Of a stretch of DNA of 40,821 nucleotides, positions 8,682-16,410 are shown piece after piece; the first letter of the stretch is position 1; each line of letters starts with the position of its first letter. Source of the stretch: Actinomycetota bacterium (GTDB taxonomy: Bacteria > Actinomycetota > Acidimicrobiia > Acidimicrobiales > Microtrichaceae); the NCBI GenBank assembly GCA_005777415.1, contig SXMI01000035.1, positions 1 to 40,821 of the forward strand. Direction: 5' to 3'. Under the pieces are notes generated by a model, which was given only the letters and a program-made list of their open reading frames with translations, was not told the origin of the DNA and ran no database searches. A program made the translations under genes and the position numbers.

Positions 8682-8742
8682 GGTCCCGTTGCGGATCGCT
8701 GCGGGTGTGTGGGCCGGTCGCCGGCACGCGAGACTGCCCGCC

Positions 8743-8943
8743 GTGAAGGTGCGTCTCCGCAACCCGGAACGAGAACTGGAGGTCCCGGGCCCGGCCCTGG
8801 TGTCGGTGGTCCTCGAGCGTCTCGGGATCAACCGTGAGTCGGTGCTCGTCATCCGCAACGGCACGATCGTCCCCGGCGACGAGCGGGTGGAGGACGACGA
8901 GTCGATCGAGGTGCGCCCGGTGATCTCGGGCGGTGCCGGGTGA
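8743..8943 (+). CDS. Ubiquitin-fold sulfur carrier, MoaD/ThiS family, TtuB-like
   Basis: 66 residues. It has the beta-grasp sulfur-carrier pattern: VKVRLRNPERELEVPG, a helix with VVLERLGIN, VLVIRNGTIV, DERVEDDESIEV and a C-terminal ISGG. Sulfur carriers of this family are adenylated and thiocarboxylated on the last Gly. TtuB, the partner of the tRNA thiolase TtuA, ends in the very similar AISGG. Here two further residues, Ala-Gly, follow the GG at 63-64, so either the tail is trimmed or the GG is not used in the usual way. The GTG at 8743 matches the family's N-terminus. The TtuA-like gene follows at once, which argues for a tRNA 2-thiolation role over molybdopterin or thiamine. Confidence 0.78.
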   Translation: MKVRLRNPERELEVPGPALVSVVLERLGINRESVLVIRNGTIVPGDERVEDDESIEVRPVISGGAG

Positions 8944-8956
8944 AGGCGGTCCGCTC

Positions 8957-9955
8957 GTGAAGTGCACCGTCTGCCGAGGCGCAGCGTTGGTGGACCTCCG
9001 CCGTCACAACGCGGCCTTCTGCGGCGAACACCTGAGCAGGTTCTGTCGGGACCAGGTGACTCGAGCGATCGAGGACTTCGACATGCTCGCCCCCGGCGAC
9101 CGGGTGCTCGTGGCCGTGTCGGGAGGGAAGGACTCGCTGGCGCTCTGGCACATCCTCGGCGAGCTGGGCATCGAGGCCGATGGGTTCAGCATCGGGCTCG
9201 GCATCGGTGGGTACAGCGAGGCGTCGACGGAGTGCACCCGCCGGTTCGCGGCCGAACACGGACTCCACCTGCTCGAGTGCGACCTGCGGGAGCGCTTCGG
9301 CACGGACGTCCCGACCGCAGCAGCGGCGGCGAAGCGCGTGCCCTGCTCGGCCTGTGGGCTGTCGAAGCGGCATCTGTTCGACAGCGCGGCGGTCGAGGGC
9401 GGCTACGACGTCGTGGCGACGGGCCACAACCTCGACGACGAGGCGGCGGTCCTGTTCGGCAACGTGCTGCACTGGCACACGGAGTACCTGGCCCGTCAGG
9501 CGCCCGTGCTCCCGGCGGCCCACGGGTTCCCGCGGAAGGTCAAGCCGCTCGTCCGCCTCGCCGAGCGGGAGACCGCGGCGTACTGCATCGTGAACGGGAT
9601 CGACTACCAGGTGGAGGAGTGCCCCATGTCGGCGGGCAACCGTCACCTGGGGTACAAGGAGGCGCTCGCAGACCTCGAGCTGCGTTCGCCGGGGTCCAAG
9701 GCGTCGTTCTACTTCGGTTACCTCCGGGAGGCCGCCGACCGGTTCCGCTCCGACGGTTCCGCCGGCGAGCCCGACGGGCCGGTGCCCTGCGGTCGGTGCG
9801 GGGCCCCTTGCTCGGGCGAGATCTGCTCCTTCTGCCGCCTGCTCGACCGGGCCGGCGCGGCACCCCTCGCCGTCGACGGCCCACCGGTCGCCGTGCCCGT
9901 TCGACTGGGACGGAGCGATCAGCCCGTTGCCCCGCACCCCGGAGCGTCTGCGTGA
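8957..9955 (+). CDS. tRNA 2-thiolation enzyme, TtuA/Ncs6 family
   Basis: 332 residues. The N-terminal zinc site is C3-x2-C6 with C22-x2-H25; the PP-loop ATP motif SGGKDS lies at 55-60; iron-sulfur ligands are expected at C130 and C133 (PCSACG) and C222 (EECPMS); the C-terminal zinc ribbon is CGRCGAPCSGEICSFC. This is the TtuA layout, and the three cluster cysteines carry the numbers I recall for the Thermus enzyme, which supports the GTG at 8957 over an in-frame GTG at 8933. TtuA makes 2-thio-5-methyluridine at position 54 of the tRNA T-loop from thiocarboxylated TtuB and ATP. The gene follows a TtuB-like gene and overlaps trmI (GTGA). Whether the tRNA target is position 54 here is inference. 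Confidence 0.84.
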   Translation: MKCTVCRGAALVDLRRHNAAFCGEHLSRFCRDQVTRAIEDFDMLAPGDRVLVAVSGGKDSLALWHILGELGIEADGFSIGLGIGGYSEASTECTRRFAAEHGLHLLECDLRERFGTDVPTAAAAAKRVPCSACGLSKRHLFDSAAVEGGYDVVATGHNLDDEAAVLFGNVLHWHTEYLARQAPVLPAAHGFPRKVKPLVRLAERETAAYCIVNGIDYQVEECPMSAGNRHLGYKEALADLELRSPGSKASFYFGYLREAADRFRSDGSAGEPDGPVPCGRCGAPCSGEICSFCRLLDRAGAAPLAVDGPPVAVPVRLGRSDQPVAPHPGASA

Positions 9956-10794
9956 ACGGGGACCTGGGCGACGACGCCGGCATCCCGGCCGAACCCGGGC
10001 CGTCGCCACGGCCGACCGAGGTTGCCCCGGCGGCGCTCAGGGTGGGTGACCTGGTCCAGTTCGTCGATGTCAAGGGCCGGCGCTACCAGGCGACCCTCCG
10101 GCCGGGCGGTCAGTTCCACTCGCACGCCGGGTTCGTCGAGCACGACGACGTGGTGGGGCTCCCCGACGCCAGCACGGTGCTGACGACGAAGGGCCAGCGG
10201 CTGGTGGTGGTCCGCCCGACCCTGTCGGACTTCGTGTTCAAGATGCCCCGCGGTGCCCAGGTGATCTACCCCAAGGACCTGGGCCCGATCCTGATGCTGG
10301 CGGACATCGCACCGGGCGTCCGGGTGCTCGAGAGCGGCGTGGGGTCGGGGGCGCTGTCCATGGCGATGCTCCGGGCCGGAGCGGAGGTCGTCGGCTACGA
10401 GATCCGCGAGGACTTCGCCGAGCGGGCGCAGGCGAACGTCGACCGGTTCGCCGGCGAGCTGGCCGCGGACCGGTACCGCATCGAGCTGCGGGACTGCTAC
10501 GAGGGCATCGACGAGCGTTCGGTGGATCGGGTGGTGCTGGACCTCCCGGAACCCTGGCGAGTGGTGCCCCACGCCGTCGAGGCCCTCCGTCCGGGCGGGA
10601 TCCTGTTGGCGTACACGCCGAGCACGGTGCAGGTGTCGCAGGTCCGGGACGCGATCGCCGAGGCGCCGTTCTTCGACGCATCGACGCTCGAGGTCATGCA
10701 GCGCGGCTGGTACGTGGAAGGGGCGGCGGTCCGACCCGACCACCGCATGGTCGGGCACACCGGGTTCCTGACGGTGGCCCGACGGCTCGCGTGA
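9952..10794 (+). CDS. trmI: tRNA (adenine-58-N1)-methyltransferase TrmI
   Basis: 280 residues. It methylates N1 of A58 in the tRNA T-loop using S-adenosylmethionine (SAM). After a variable N-terminus there is a small beta domain (VGDLVQFVDVKGRRYQATL), the substrate-loop region FKMPRGAQVIYPKDLGPIL, the SAM motif VLESGVGSGALS near residues 124-135, a YEIRED acidic strand, and the catalytic DLPEPW near 200. Length and motifs are normal for bacterial TrmI. The start overlaps the stop of the TtuA-like gene. TrmI just upstream of the proteasome genes is a conserved actinobacterial arrangement. In Thermus, m1A58 aids thiolation of U54, so the coupling to the TtuA-like gene is functionally plausible. 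Confidence 0.92.
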   Translation: MNGDLGDDAGIPAEPGPSPRPTEVAPAALRVGDLVQFVDVKGRRYQATLRPGGQFHSHAGFVEHDDVVGLPDASTVLTTKGQRLVVVRPTLSDFVFKMPRGAQVIYPKDLGPILMLADIAPGVRVLESGVGSGALSMAMLRAGAEVVGYEIREDFAERAQANVDRFAGELAADRYRIELRDCYEGIDERSVDRVVLDLPEPWRVVPHAVEALRPGGILLAYTPSTVQVSQVRDAIAEAPFFDASTLEVMQRGWYVEGAAVRPDHRMVGHTGFLTVARRLA

Positions 10795-11948
10795 ACCCGC
10801 TCGACCTGCTCATCCTGGCGGCGGCCCTCGTCGCCGTCGTCGCCGGGTGGCGGATGGGGTTCCTGGCCCGGGCCTTCGGCTGGGCCGGGGCCGGTGTGGG
10901 TGTGGTGGCGGCGCTGGTGCTGGTGCCGAGGCTCGTGGAGCGTCTCGATCTGGAGTCGCGGGCCGTCGTGGCCGTCACGAGCGCCCTGGCGGCCCTGGCG
11001 CTGGTGACGCTCGGCCAGGGCGTCGGCGCAGCGATCGGGGCGAGGATGCGTCCGGGCGCGTCGGTGCCCCACTGGCGACTGCTCGACGCGGCCGGGGGCG
11101 CCGCACTCGGCATGTGCGTGGTGGCGGTCCTCGTCTGGCTGCTCGTGCCCGTGCTGGCCCGCACCGACGGGTGGACGGCGAGCCTGGCCCGGAACTCGAA
11201 ACTCGCCGAGCTGGCGGCCAGGTACCTCCCGGAGCCGCCGCCGGTGCTCGACGAGTTGCAGCGCCGCCTGGAGACCGGCGACTTCCCGGAGCTCTTCGCG
11301 GATCTGGAGCCCGCACCGGAGCTCCCACCGCCGCCCGAGGGTTCTGCGATCGACGCCGCTCAGCTCGCGTCGCTCGCCGCGGGGGTCGTGCGGGTGGAGG
11401 GAGAAGCCTGCGACTCGCTGCAGACCGGGAGTGGGTTCGCCATCGCTCCCGGGCTGGTGGTGACCAACGCCCACGTGGTCGCCGGGACCGGCCGCAGCGA
11501 GCTGGAGACCCCGGACGGTCGGCGGGGCAGCGGCCGGGTCGTGGCGTTCGACCCGAGCATCGACCTGGCTGTCGTGGCGACCGATCTCGAACTGGAGGTC
11601 CTGCCCACCGGAACGGCGGCGGTGGGCGACACCGGACTCGTCCTCGGGTTCCCGGGCGGTGGCCCCCTCGACCCGTCGCCCTTCGCCGTGGGCGAGCTGC
11701 TCCGGGCGAGAGGGCTCGACATCTACGACCGGGCGCAGGTGGAGCGGTCGCTGGTCGTGCTCGCCGCCGAGCTGGCGCCGGGCGACTCGGGGAGCGCCGT
11801 CGTCCGGGACGACGGCAGGGTCGTGGCGGTGGCCGTGGCCATCGCCCCGGACCGGCCGGGCGTCGCCTATGCGCTGCGGGTCGAGGACGTGCTCGACGAC
11901 CTGGAGCGTGTCTCCGGGCCGGTGGACACCGGAGCGTGCCTGGCCTGA
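10791..11948 (+). CDS. Membrane-anchored serine protease, MarP family (CvpA + trypsin-like)
   Basis: 385 residues. Residues 1-125 form a CvpA-type membrane domain of about four helices; an external chymotrypsin-fold protease follows a Pro-rich linker. The catalytic triad is H228 (TNAHVVAG), D258 (SIDLAVVA) and S333 (APGDSGSAV). Cys207 and Cys383 sit just before the protease domain and at the extreme C-terminus, the places of the regulatory disulfide in mycobacterial MarP, whose triad has similar numbering. MarP acts in the envelope in acid and oxidative stress, cleaving peptidoglycan-related substrates. The GTG overlaps the trmI stop (GTGA). Activity is inferred from the intact triad. Confidence 0.86.
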   Translation: MNPLDLLILAAALVAVVAGWRMGFLARAFGWAGAGVGVVAALVLVPRLVERLDLESRAVVAVTSALAALALVTLGQGVGAAIGARMRPGASVPHWRLLDAAGGAALGMCVVAVLVWLLVPVLARTDGWTASLARNSKLAELAARYLPEPPPVLDELQRRLETGDFPELFADLEPAPELPPPPEGSAIDAAQLASLAAGVVRVEGEACDSLQTGSGFAIAPGLVVTNAHVVAGTGRSELETPDGRRGSGRVVAFDPSIDLAVVATDLELEVLPTGTAAVGDTGLVLGFPGGGPLDPSPFAVGELLRARGLDIYDRAQVERSLVVLAAELAPGDSGSAVVRDDGRVVAVAVAIAPDRPGVAYALRVEDVLDDLERVSGPVDTGACLA

Positions 11949-11975
11949 GTCGGAGGGCGCGAGTGTGCCGGCCGG

Positions 11976-11981
11976 TAGGGT
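11976..11981 (+). promoter_or_regulatory. -10 box for the leaderless Thr-rich protein gene
   Basis: TAGGGT, six bases, then ATG at 11988. No ribosome site is needed under this reading, and none is obvious. Confidence 0.55.
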
Positions 11982-11987
11982 TCGTGC

Positions 11988-12464
11988 ATGAGCGACCCCC
12001 AGCATCCTCCCGTCGGCGACGAGCCCACCGCCGTGTCCGGCGAACCCGTCACCGGAGGTGAACCGACCACCGCCATGCCCGCAGTCGACCCCTCGGGTTC
12101 GGGAGGGGCGAATGTCCCACCGCCGGTCGCCGGCGACGGGAGCGGGGGCGGCCCCACGGGGGTTCCGGCCTGGGCCTGGGTAATCGTCGCCGCGATCCTG
12201 CTGGTGGGTGGCGGGATCGCGTTCGCCGTGACTCGGAGCGGTGGAGGGTCGACGACCACGACGGTCCCGGCGACCACGGAGCGTCCGACGTCATCGACGC
12301 CGCCGACCTCGAAGGCCCCCTCGACCACGCGCCCGACGACCACCACCCGCCCGACGACCACCACATCGTCGAGCACAACGACGACCACGACGAGCACCAC
12401 GACGACGAGCACCACTCCGCCGCTGACGCTGTCCACGGCTCCCGACAGGCTGGCGCCGCCGTGA
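11988..12464 (+). CDS. Single-span surface protein with Thr/Pro-rich tail
   Basis: 158 residues with no recognised domain. Residues 1-58 are Pro/Gly/acidic and probably disordered; one membrane helix lies at about 60-81 (AWVIVAAILLVGGG); the remaining 75 residues are almost only Thr, Ser and Pro (runs such as TTTTTTSTTTT), a tail expected outside the cell and open to O-mannosylation. No sorting signal is seen. The ATG is placed by a TAGGGT box six bases upstream. The low-complexity coding stretch 12240-12430 is repetitive at the DNA level and prone to length change. It may act as a spacer or stalk; nothing in the sequence gives a specific job. Confidence 0.6.
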   Translation: MSDPQHPPVGDEPTAVSGEPVTGGEPTTAMPAVDPSGSGGANVPPPVAGDGSGGGPTGVPAWAWVIVAAILLVGGGIAFAVTRSGGGSTTTTVPATTERPTSSTPPTSKAPSTTRPTTTTRPTTTTSSSTTTTTTSTTTTSTTPPLTLSTAPDRLAPP

Positions 12465-12568
12465 TCTGCGGCCAGCGACGGGGTGACCTACGGCCGGTCG
12501 ACGTCCTCAGGAACGAAAGCCGCCCGAACCTCAGCCCGGTCGGCTGCGTTCGGTAGGGCGAGGGTTCA

Positions 12569-12595
12569 CCGGCGGACGGTCGTTCCGGCCGCCGG
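12569..12595. terminator. Possible bidirectional hairpin between convergent genes
   Basis: A seven-base inverted repeat (CCGGCGG / CCGCCGG) with a 13-base loop lies just after the ferredoxin stop and about 100 bp past the Thr-rich gene. There is no U-tract, as is common in high-GC actinobacteria. The 136-bp gap 12465-12600 holds nothing else evident. Confidence 0.3.
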
Positions 12596-12600
12596 TCGGA

Positions 12601-12849
12601 TCACTCCTCGTCGGACTCGATGTAGATGCACTCGCCGGGGCACTCCTCGGCGGACTCCACGACACCCTCGATCTCGCCGGGCGGGATGATGGCGATGCCC
12701 TCGGCGCCGCCCGGGTCGGAGAACACCTTGTCGCCCTCCTTGACGTAGGCCAGGCCGTCGTCGAGGAGCGTGAAGACTGCGGGGGAGATCTCCTCGCAGA
12801 GACCGTCGCCGGTGCAGAGATCCTGATCGATCCAGACCTTCAGGGCCAT
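12601..12849 (-). CDS. Single-cluster ferredoxin with a CxxDxxC site
   Basis: 82 residues. It resembles small archaeal/actinobacterial ferredoxins (KVWIDQDLCTGDGLCEE opens it). Cluster ligands are C12, D15, C18 and C70 (ECPGECIYIE); Asp occupies the place of the second Cys, as in Pyrococcus furiosus ferredoxin, so a 3Fe-4S cluster or an Asp-ligated 4Fe-4S cluster is expected. C74 is extra. It carries electrons in the cytosol, and the partner is unknown. An open frame continues upstream to 12984, but the ATG at 12849 matches the family's N-terminus and has AGGCAGGTCAC before it. A ferredoxin divergent from the proteasomal ATPase gene may simply be a conserved neighbourhood. Confidence 0.85.
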   Translation of the reverse strand: MALKVWIDQDLCTGDGLCEEISPAVFTLLDDGLAYVKEGDKVFSDPGGAEGIAIIPPGEIEGVVESAEECPGECIYIESDEE

Positions 12850-12903
12850 GTGCTGTGACCTGCCTTGTGTGAGCCGGCGCTCGCCGGGGGGAGTGACACC
12901 CGG

Positions 12904-12909
12904 AGTGTA
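12904..12909 (-). promoter_or_regulatory. -10 box of the ferredoxin gene
   Basis: TACACT on the minus strand, about 55 nt before the ferredoxin ATG, giving a leader of about 45 nt with a ribosome site. Its -35 zone coincides with the palindrome at 12920-12949. Confidence 0.5.
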
Positions 12910-12919
12910 GCCACAGGAG

Positions 12920-12949
12920 GAATTTCCACGGAACCCGGGTGGGAAATTC
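12920..12949. promoter_or_regulatory. AT-rich imperfect palindrome, candidate operator
   Basis: GAATTTCCAC and GTGGGAAATTC are inverted around a nine-base spacer, with one unpaired base. It is the only AT-rich patch in the 207-bp divergent gap 12850-13056 between ferredoxin and the proteasomal ATPase gene. It overlaps the expected -35 region of the ferredoxin promoter and lies about 110 bp before the ATPase start, so a regulator bound here could affect either gene. The regulator is unknown. Confidence 0.45.
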
Positions 12950-13056
12950 GCCGCGCGCCGGAGGAGGCGACCGGACGGTGGCACTCCGGCAGGTCCCCGC
13001 CGGGGTAGAACGACAGGGTGCGGTCGAGATCGGCTGCCCAGTCGAGGGGGTCACCC

Positions 13057-14814
13057 GTGAACGAGGACGACGTCGACCGAACGGTACCCGCCGAGGATGC
13101 GGACCTGCAGGCGCAGGTCCGCGAGCTCGAGGACGAGGTCGCCTCGCTGCTCCGGCGCCTGCAGGACGGGCCCAAGCGGGTCCGCACGCTCGAGGAGCGG
13201 CTCCTCGAGACCAAGGGCCAGCTCGCCCAGGCGGTGAGCCAGAACGAGAAGCTCACCGCCACCCTCCGAGAGGCCCGCGACCACATCGCCGCCCTCCGTG
13301 AGGAGGTCGACAAGCTGACCCAGCCGCCGGCGGCGTACGCCACGTTCCTCGGTCGCAACGACGACGGCACCGTCGACGTGCAGGCCGCCGGGCGCAAGAT
13401 GCGCGTCCAGGTCTCGCCGGGTGTGGAGGTGGACGCGCTCGAACGCGGCGCCGAGGTCGTCCTCAACGACGCGTACAACGTGGTGCTGGCCCGCACCCCT
13501 GAGGGGTCCGGTGAGACCGTCACGCTGGTCGAGGTCCTCGAGGACGGCCTTCGAGCCCTGGTCGTGGGTCGGGCCGACGAGCAGCGTGTGGCGGAGCTCG
13601 GTGACTCGCTGCGCCGGGGCCGGCTGAGGAGCGGGGACGTCCTGCTCGTGGACCCACGCAGCGGCGTCCTGCTCGAACGGCTCCCGCGTCCCGAGGTTGA
13701 GGAGCTCGTGCTCGAGGAGGTGCCCGACATCTCCTACGAGGACATCGGCGGCCTCGACGTCCAGATCGAGCAGATCACCGATGCGGTGGAGCTCCCGTTC
13801 CTGCACCAGGAGCTGTTCGCCGAGTACGACCTTCCCGCCCCCAAGGGGATCCTGCTCTACGGCCCCCCGGGGTGCGGCAAGACCCTGATCGCCAAGGCGG
13901 TCGCCAACAGCATGGCCAAGAAGGTGACCGAGGCGACCGGCCGGTCGGCGCGCAGCTTCTTCCTGAACATCAAGGGGCCGGAGCTGTTGAACAAGTACGT
14001 GGGGGAGACCGAGCGCCACATCCGCCTGGTCTTCCAGCGGGCCCGGGAGAAGGCCGCCGAGGGCGTGCCCGTCATCGTGTTCTTCGACGAGATGGAGTCG
14101 CTGTTCCGGACGCGGGGGACCGGCATCTCCTCCGACATGGAGGCGACGATCGTCCCGCAGCTCCTCGCCGAGATCGACGGGGTGGAGACGCTCCGGAACG
14201 TGATCGTGATCGGCGCCTCGAACCGGGAGGACCTGATCGACCCGGCCATCCTCCGCCCCGGCCGCCTCGACGTGAAGATCAAGATCAACCGGCCCGACGA
14301 ACAGGCCGCGGCGCAGATCTTCGGGAGGTACCTCACCACGACCCTGCCGCTCGACGGCTCGGAGGTGGCGGAGCTGGGCGGGGGCGATCCCGACAAGGCC
14401 GTGCGCGTGATGATCGAGCGCACGGTGGAGGAGATGTACCGGGACGACGAGGCCAACCAGTTCCTCGAGGTGACCTACCAGAACGGTGACAAGGAGGTCA
14501 TGTACTTCAAGGACTTCTCCTCCGGCGCCATGATCGAGAACATCGTCCGGCGGGCCAAGAAGCTGGCGATCAAGCGGGAGCTCGCCGGCGGGCCTCGGGG
14601 AGTTCGCACCCAGGACCTGATCGACTCCATCCACCAGGAGTACAAGGAGCACGAGGACCTCCCGAACACGACCAACCCGGACGACTGGGCGAAGATCTCG
14701 GGCAAGAAGGGCGAGCGGATCGTGTACGTGCGCACGCTCGTGCACCACGACGAGTCCGAGGACCCCGAGGGCGGTCGCTCGATCGAGCGTGTCGCCACCG
14801 GTCAGTACCTCTAG
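13057..14814 (+). CDS. mpa: Proteasome-associated AAA+ ATPase ARC/Mpa
   Basis: 585 residues. It recognises pupylated proteins, unfolds them and feeds them to the 20S core. The N-terminal coiled coil (about 12-90) binds Pup; a tandem OB region follows (about 95-230); the AAA+ domain has Walker A GPPGCGKT at 269-276 and Walker B VIVFFDE at 339-345, with SNRED/RPGRLD downstream. The C-terminal residues GQYL are the proteasome-docking tail seen in this family. The GTG at 13057 follows GAGGGGGTC; an in-frame start at 13018 would add 13 unlikely residues. It is first in the arc-dop-pup-prcB-prcA run. It ends in TAG, nine bases before dop. Confidence 0.96.
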   Translation: MNEDDVDRTVPAEDADLQAQVRELEDEVASLLRRLQDGPKRVRTLEERLLETKGQLAQAVSQNEKLTATLREARDHIAALREEVDKLTQPPAAYATFLGRNDDGTVDVQAAGRKMRVQVSPGVEVDALERGAEVVLNDAYNVVLARTPEGSGETVTLVEVLEDGLRALVVGRADEQRVAELGDSLRRGRLRSGDVLLVDPRSGVLLERLPRPEVEELVLEEVPDISYEDIGGLDVQIEQITDAVELPFLHQELFAEYDLPAPKGILLYGPPGCGKTLIAKAVANSMAKKVTEATGRSARSFFLNIKGPELLNKYVGETERHIRLVFQRAREKAAEGVPVIVFFDEMESLFRTRGTGISSDMEATIVPQLLAEIDGVETLRNVIVIGASNREDLIDPAILRPGRLDVKIKINRPDEQAAAQIFGRYLTTTLPLDGSEVAELGGGDPDKAVRVMIERTVEEMYRDDEANQFLEVTYQNGDKEVMYFKDFSSGAMIENIVRRAKKLAIKRELAGGPRGVRTQDLIDSIHQEYKEHEDLPNTTNPDDWAKISGKKGERIVYVRTLVHHDESEDPEGGRSIERVATGQYL

Positions 14815-14823
14815 GCCCGGAAC

Positions 14824-16338
14824 ATGGCCATCCCCAAGATCCTCGGCATCGAGACGGAGTACGGCATCCTCGTCCGCGGCGCCGGCGAGACGAACCCCAT
14901 CGCCGCCTCCTCGACGCTCATCAACGCCTACCTGTCCTCGCTCGAGCGCGGCCGCGGCGGTCACCGGACCCAGCGTGTGGGCTGGGACTTCGAGGACGAG
15001 TCCCCGGGCGTGGACGCACGCGGCGAGGCGCTGTTGTTGTCGCTCGCCCCGGAGGTCGAGACGCACCTCGTCAACGCCGTGTTGACCAACGGCGCCCGCT
15101 ACTACGTCGACCACGCGCACCCCGAGTTCTCCTGTCCGGAGACCGCCGATCCGCGCACTGCCGTCGTGTACGACCGGGCGGGCGAGGAGATCCTGGTCCG
15201 CTCGATGGCGGCCGCCACCTCGATGCTCCCGGACGGCCACGAGATCGTCGTCTACAAGAACAACTCCGACGGCAAGGGCAACAGCTACGGCTGCCACGAG
15301 AACTATCTGCTCGACCGGTCCGTGCCCTTCGGCCGGATCGTCCTGTTCGCGACGCTGCACCTGGTGACCCGACAGATCCTGACGGGTTCGGGCAAGGTCG
15401 GCTGCGAGGTGCCGGGGGTCGGCTCCGACGAGGTGCCGTTCCAGATCACGCAGCGGGCCGACTTCTTCGAGGAGGAGGTCGGCCTCGAGACCACCCTCAA
15501 GCGACCGATCATCAACACACGTGACGAGCCCCACGCGGACGCCCAGAAGTACCGGCGGCTCCACGTCATCGCCGGCGACGCCAACATGTCGGAGACCGCC
15601 ACGTTCCTGAAGCTGGGTACGACGGCACTGATCCTGGCCATGGTCGAGGACGACGCCCTCGGCGAGCCGGTGGGTCTGGCCCGCCCGGTCCCCGCCATGC
15701 ACCAGGTGTCCCGCGATCTGACGCTCGGTCGGACGCTGGAGCTCGACGACGGGACCACGGCGACGGCGCTCGAACTGCAGTTCCGCCTGCTCGGACGCGC
15801 CGAGGCGTACGCCGATCGCCACGGGCTCGACTGCCTCGGTTCCGAGGAGGTCGGCCGGGAGGTCCTGGCGTCGTGGCGCTCGGTCCTCGAGGACCTGGAG
15901 CAGGACCCCGAGCTGACCGCCGACCGGCTGGACTGGGTGGCGAAGCGTCGGCTCGTCGAGGGGTACCGCCAGCGTGACGGCCTGGACTGGACCGACCCCA
16001 AGCTCCGGGCCCTCGACCTGCAGTACCACGATGTCCGACCCCGGTCCTCGCTGGCCCGTCGGGTCGGCCTGCGCCGGATCGTCGGCGACGACGAGGTGGA
16101 ACACGCCACGGTCGAGCCCCCGGAGGACACCCGGGCGTACTTCCGGGGCCGGTGCCTGGCCCGCTTCTCCGAGCAGGTCGTCGCCGCCAACTGGGACTCG
16201 GTCGTCTTCGACACCGGGGACGCAACCCTGCAACGGGTCCCGATGCTGGAGCCGGGCCGCGGGACGCGCGCCCACGTCGGGAACCTGATCGATGCCGCCG
16301 ACACGGCCGCGGACCTGCTCGAGGCGCTGGGGCGCTGA
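14824..16338 (+). CDS. dop: Deamidase/depupylase of Pup
   Basis: 504 residues of the glutamine-synthetase-like carboxylate-amine ligase fold. Dop converts the C-terminal Gln of Pup to Glu, readying it for PafA, and also removes Pup from substrates. The family start IPKILGIETEYGI carries metal ligand E10; YYVDHAHPE carries the key Asp at 96; NNSDGKGNSYGCHENY and IINTRDEPHAD are hallmark stretches shared with PafA. Dop rather than PafA is shown by the GIETEYG start, the longer N-terminal region and the position before pup. No ribosome site precedes the ATG; TAGGCC lies six bases before it (the last base is not T), so start-up may rely on coupling to arc or a weak promoter. Confidence 0.96.
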   Translation: MAIPKILGIETEYGILVRGAGETNPIAASSTLINAYLSSLERGRGGHRTQRVGWDFEDESPGVDARGEALLLSLAPEVETHLVNAVLTNGARYYVDHAHPEFSCPETADPRTAVVYDRAGEEILVRSMAAATSMLPDGHEIVVYKNNSDGKGNSYGCHENYLLDRSVPFGRIVLFATLHLVTRQILTGSGKVGCEVPGVGSDEVPFQITQRADFFEEEVGLETTLKRPIINTRDEPHADAQKYRRLHVIAGDANMSETATFLKLGTTALILAMVEDDALGEPVGLARPVPAMHQVSRDLTLGRTLELDDGTTATALELQFRLLGRAEAYADRHGLDCLGSEEVGREVLASWRSVLEDLEQDPELTADRLDWVAKRRLVEGYRQRDGLDWTDPKLRALDLQYHDVRPRSSLARRVGLRRIVGDDEVEHATVEPPEDTRAYFRGRCLARFSEQVVAANWDSVVFDTGDATLQRVPMLEPGRGTRAHVGNLIDAADTAADLLEALGR

Positions 16339-16388
16339 GCCCGTGGCGCCGCGCCGCCGGGTGCGCCCCCGCTGAGGACGGCGCGCGG

Positions 16389-16394
16389 TACGGT
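16389..16394 (+). promoter_or_regulatory. -10 box before pup
   Basis: TACGGT with 16 bases to the pup ATG. It would give a very short leader carrying GGAGGT. It overlaps an in-frame GTG at 16393, which argues against that GTG as the start. Confidence 0.4.
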
Positions 16395-16410
16395 GACGGC
16401 GGAGGTCTCC

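Noticed and set aside
12240..12430. Thr-codon-rich stretch as a non-coding satellite
   Set aside because: It stays in frame with a membrane protein that has its own -10 box and start codon; it is a low-complexity protein tail.
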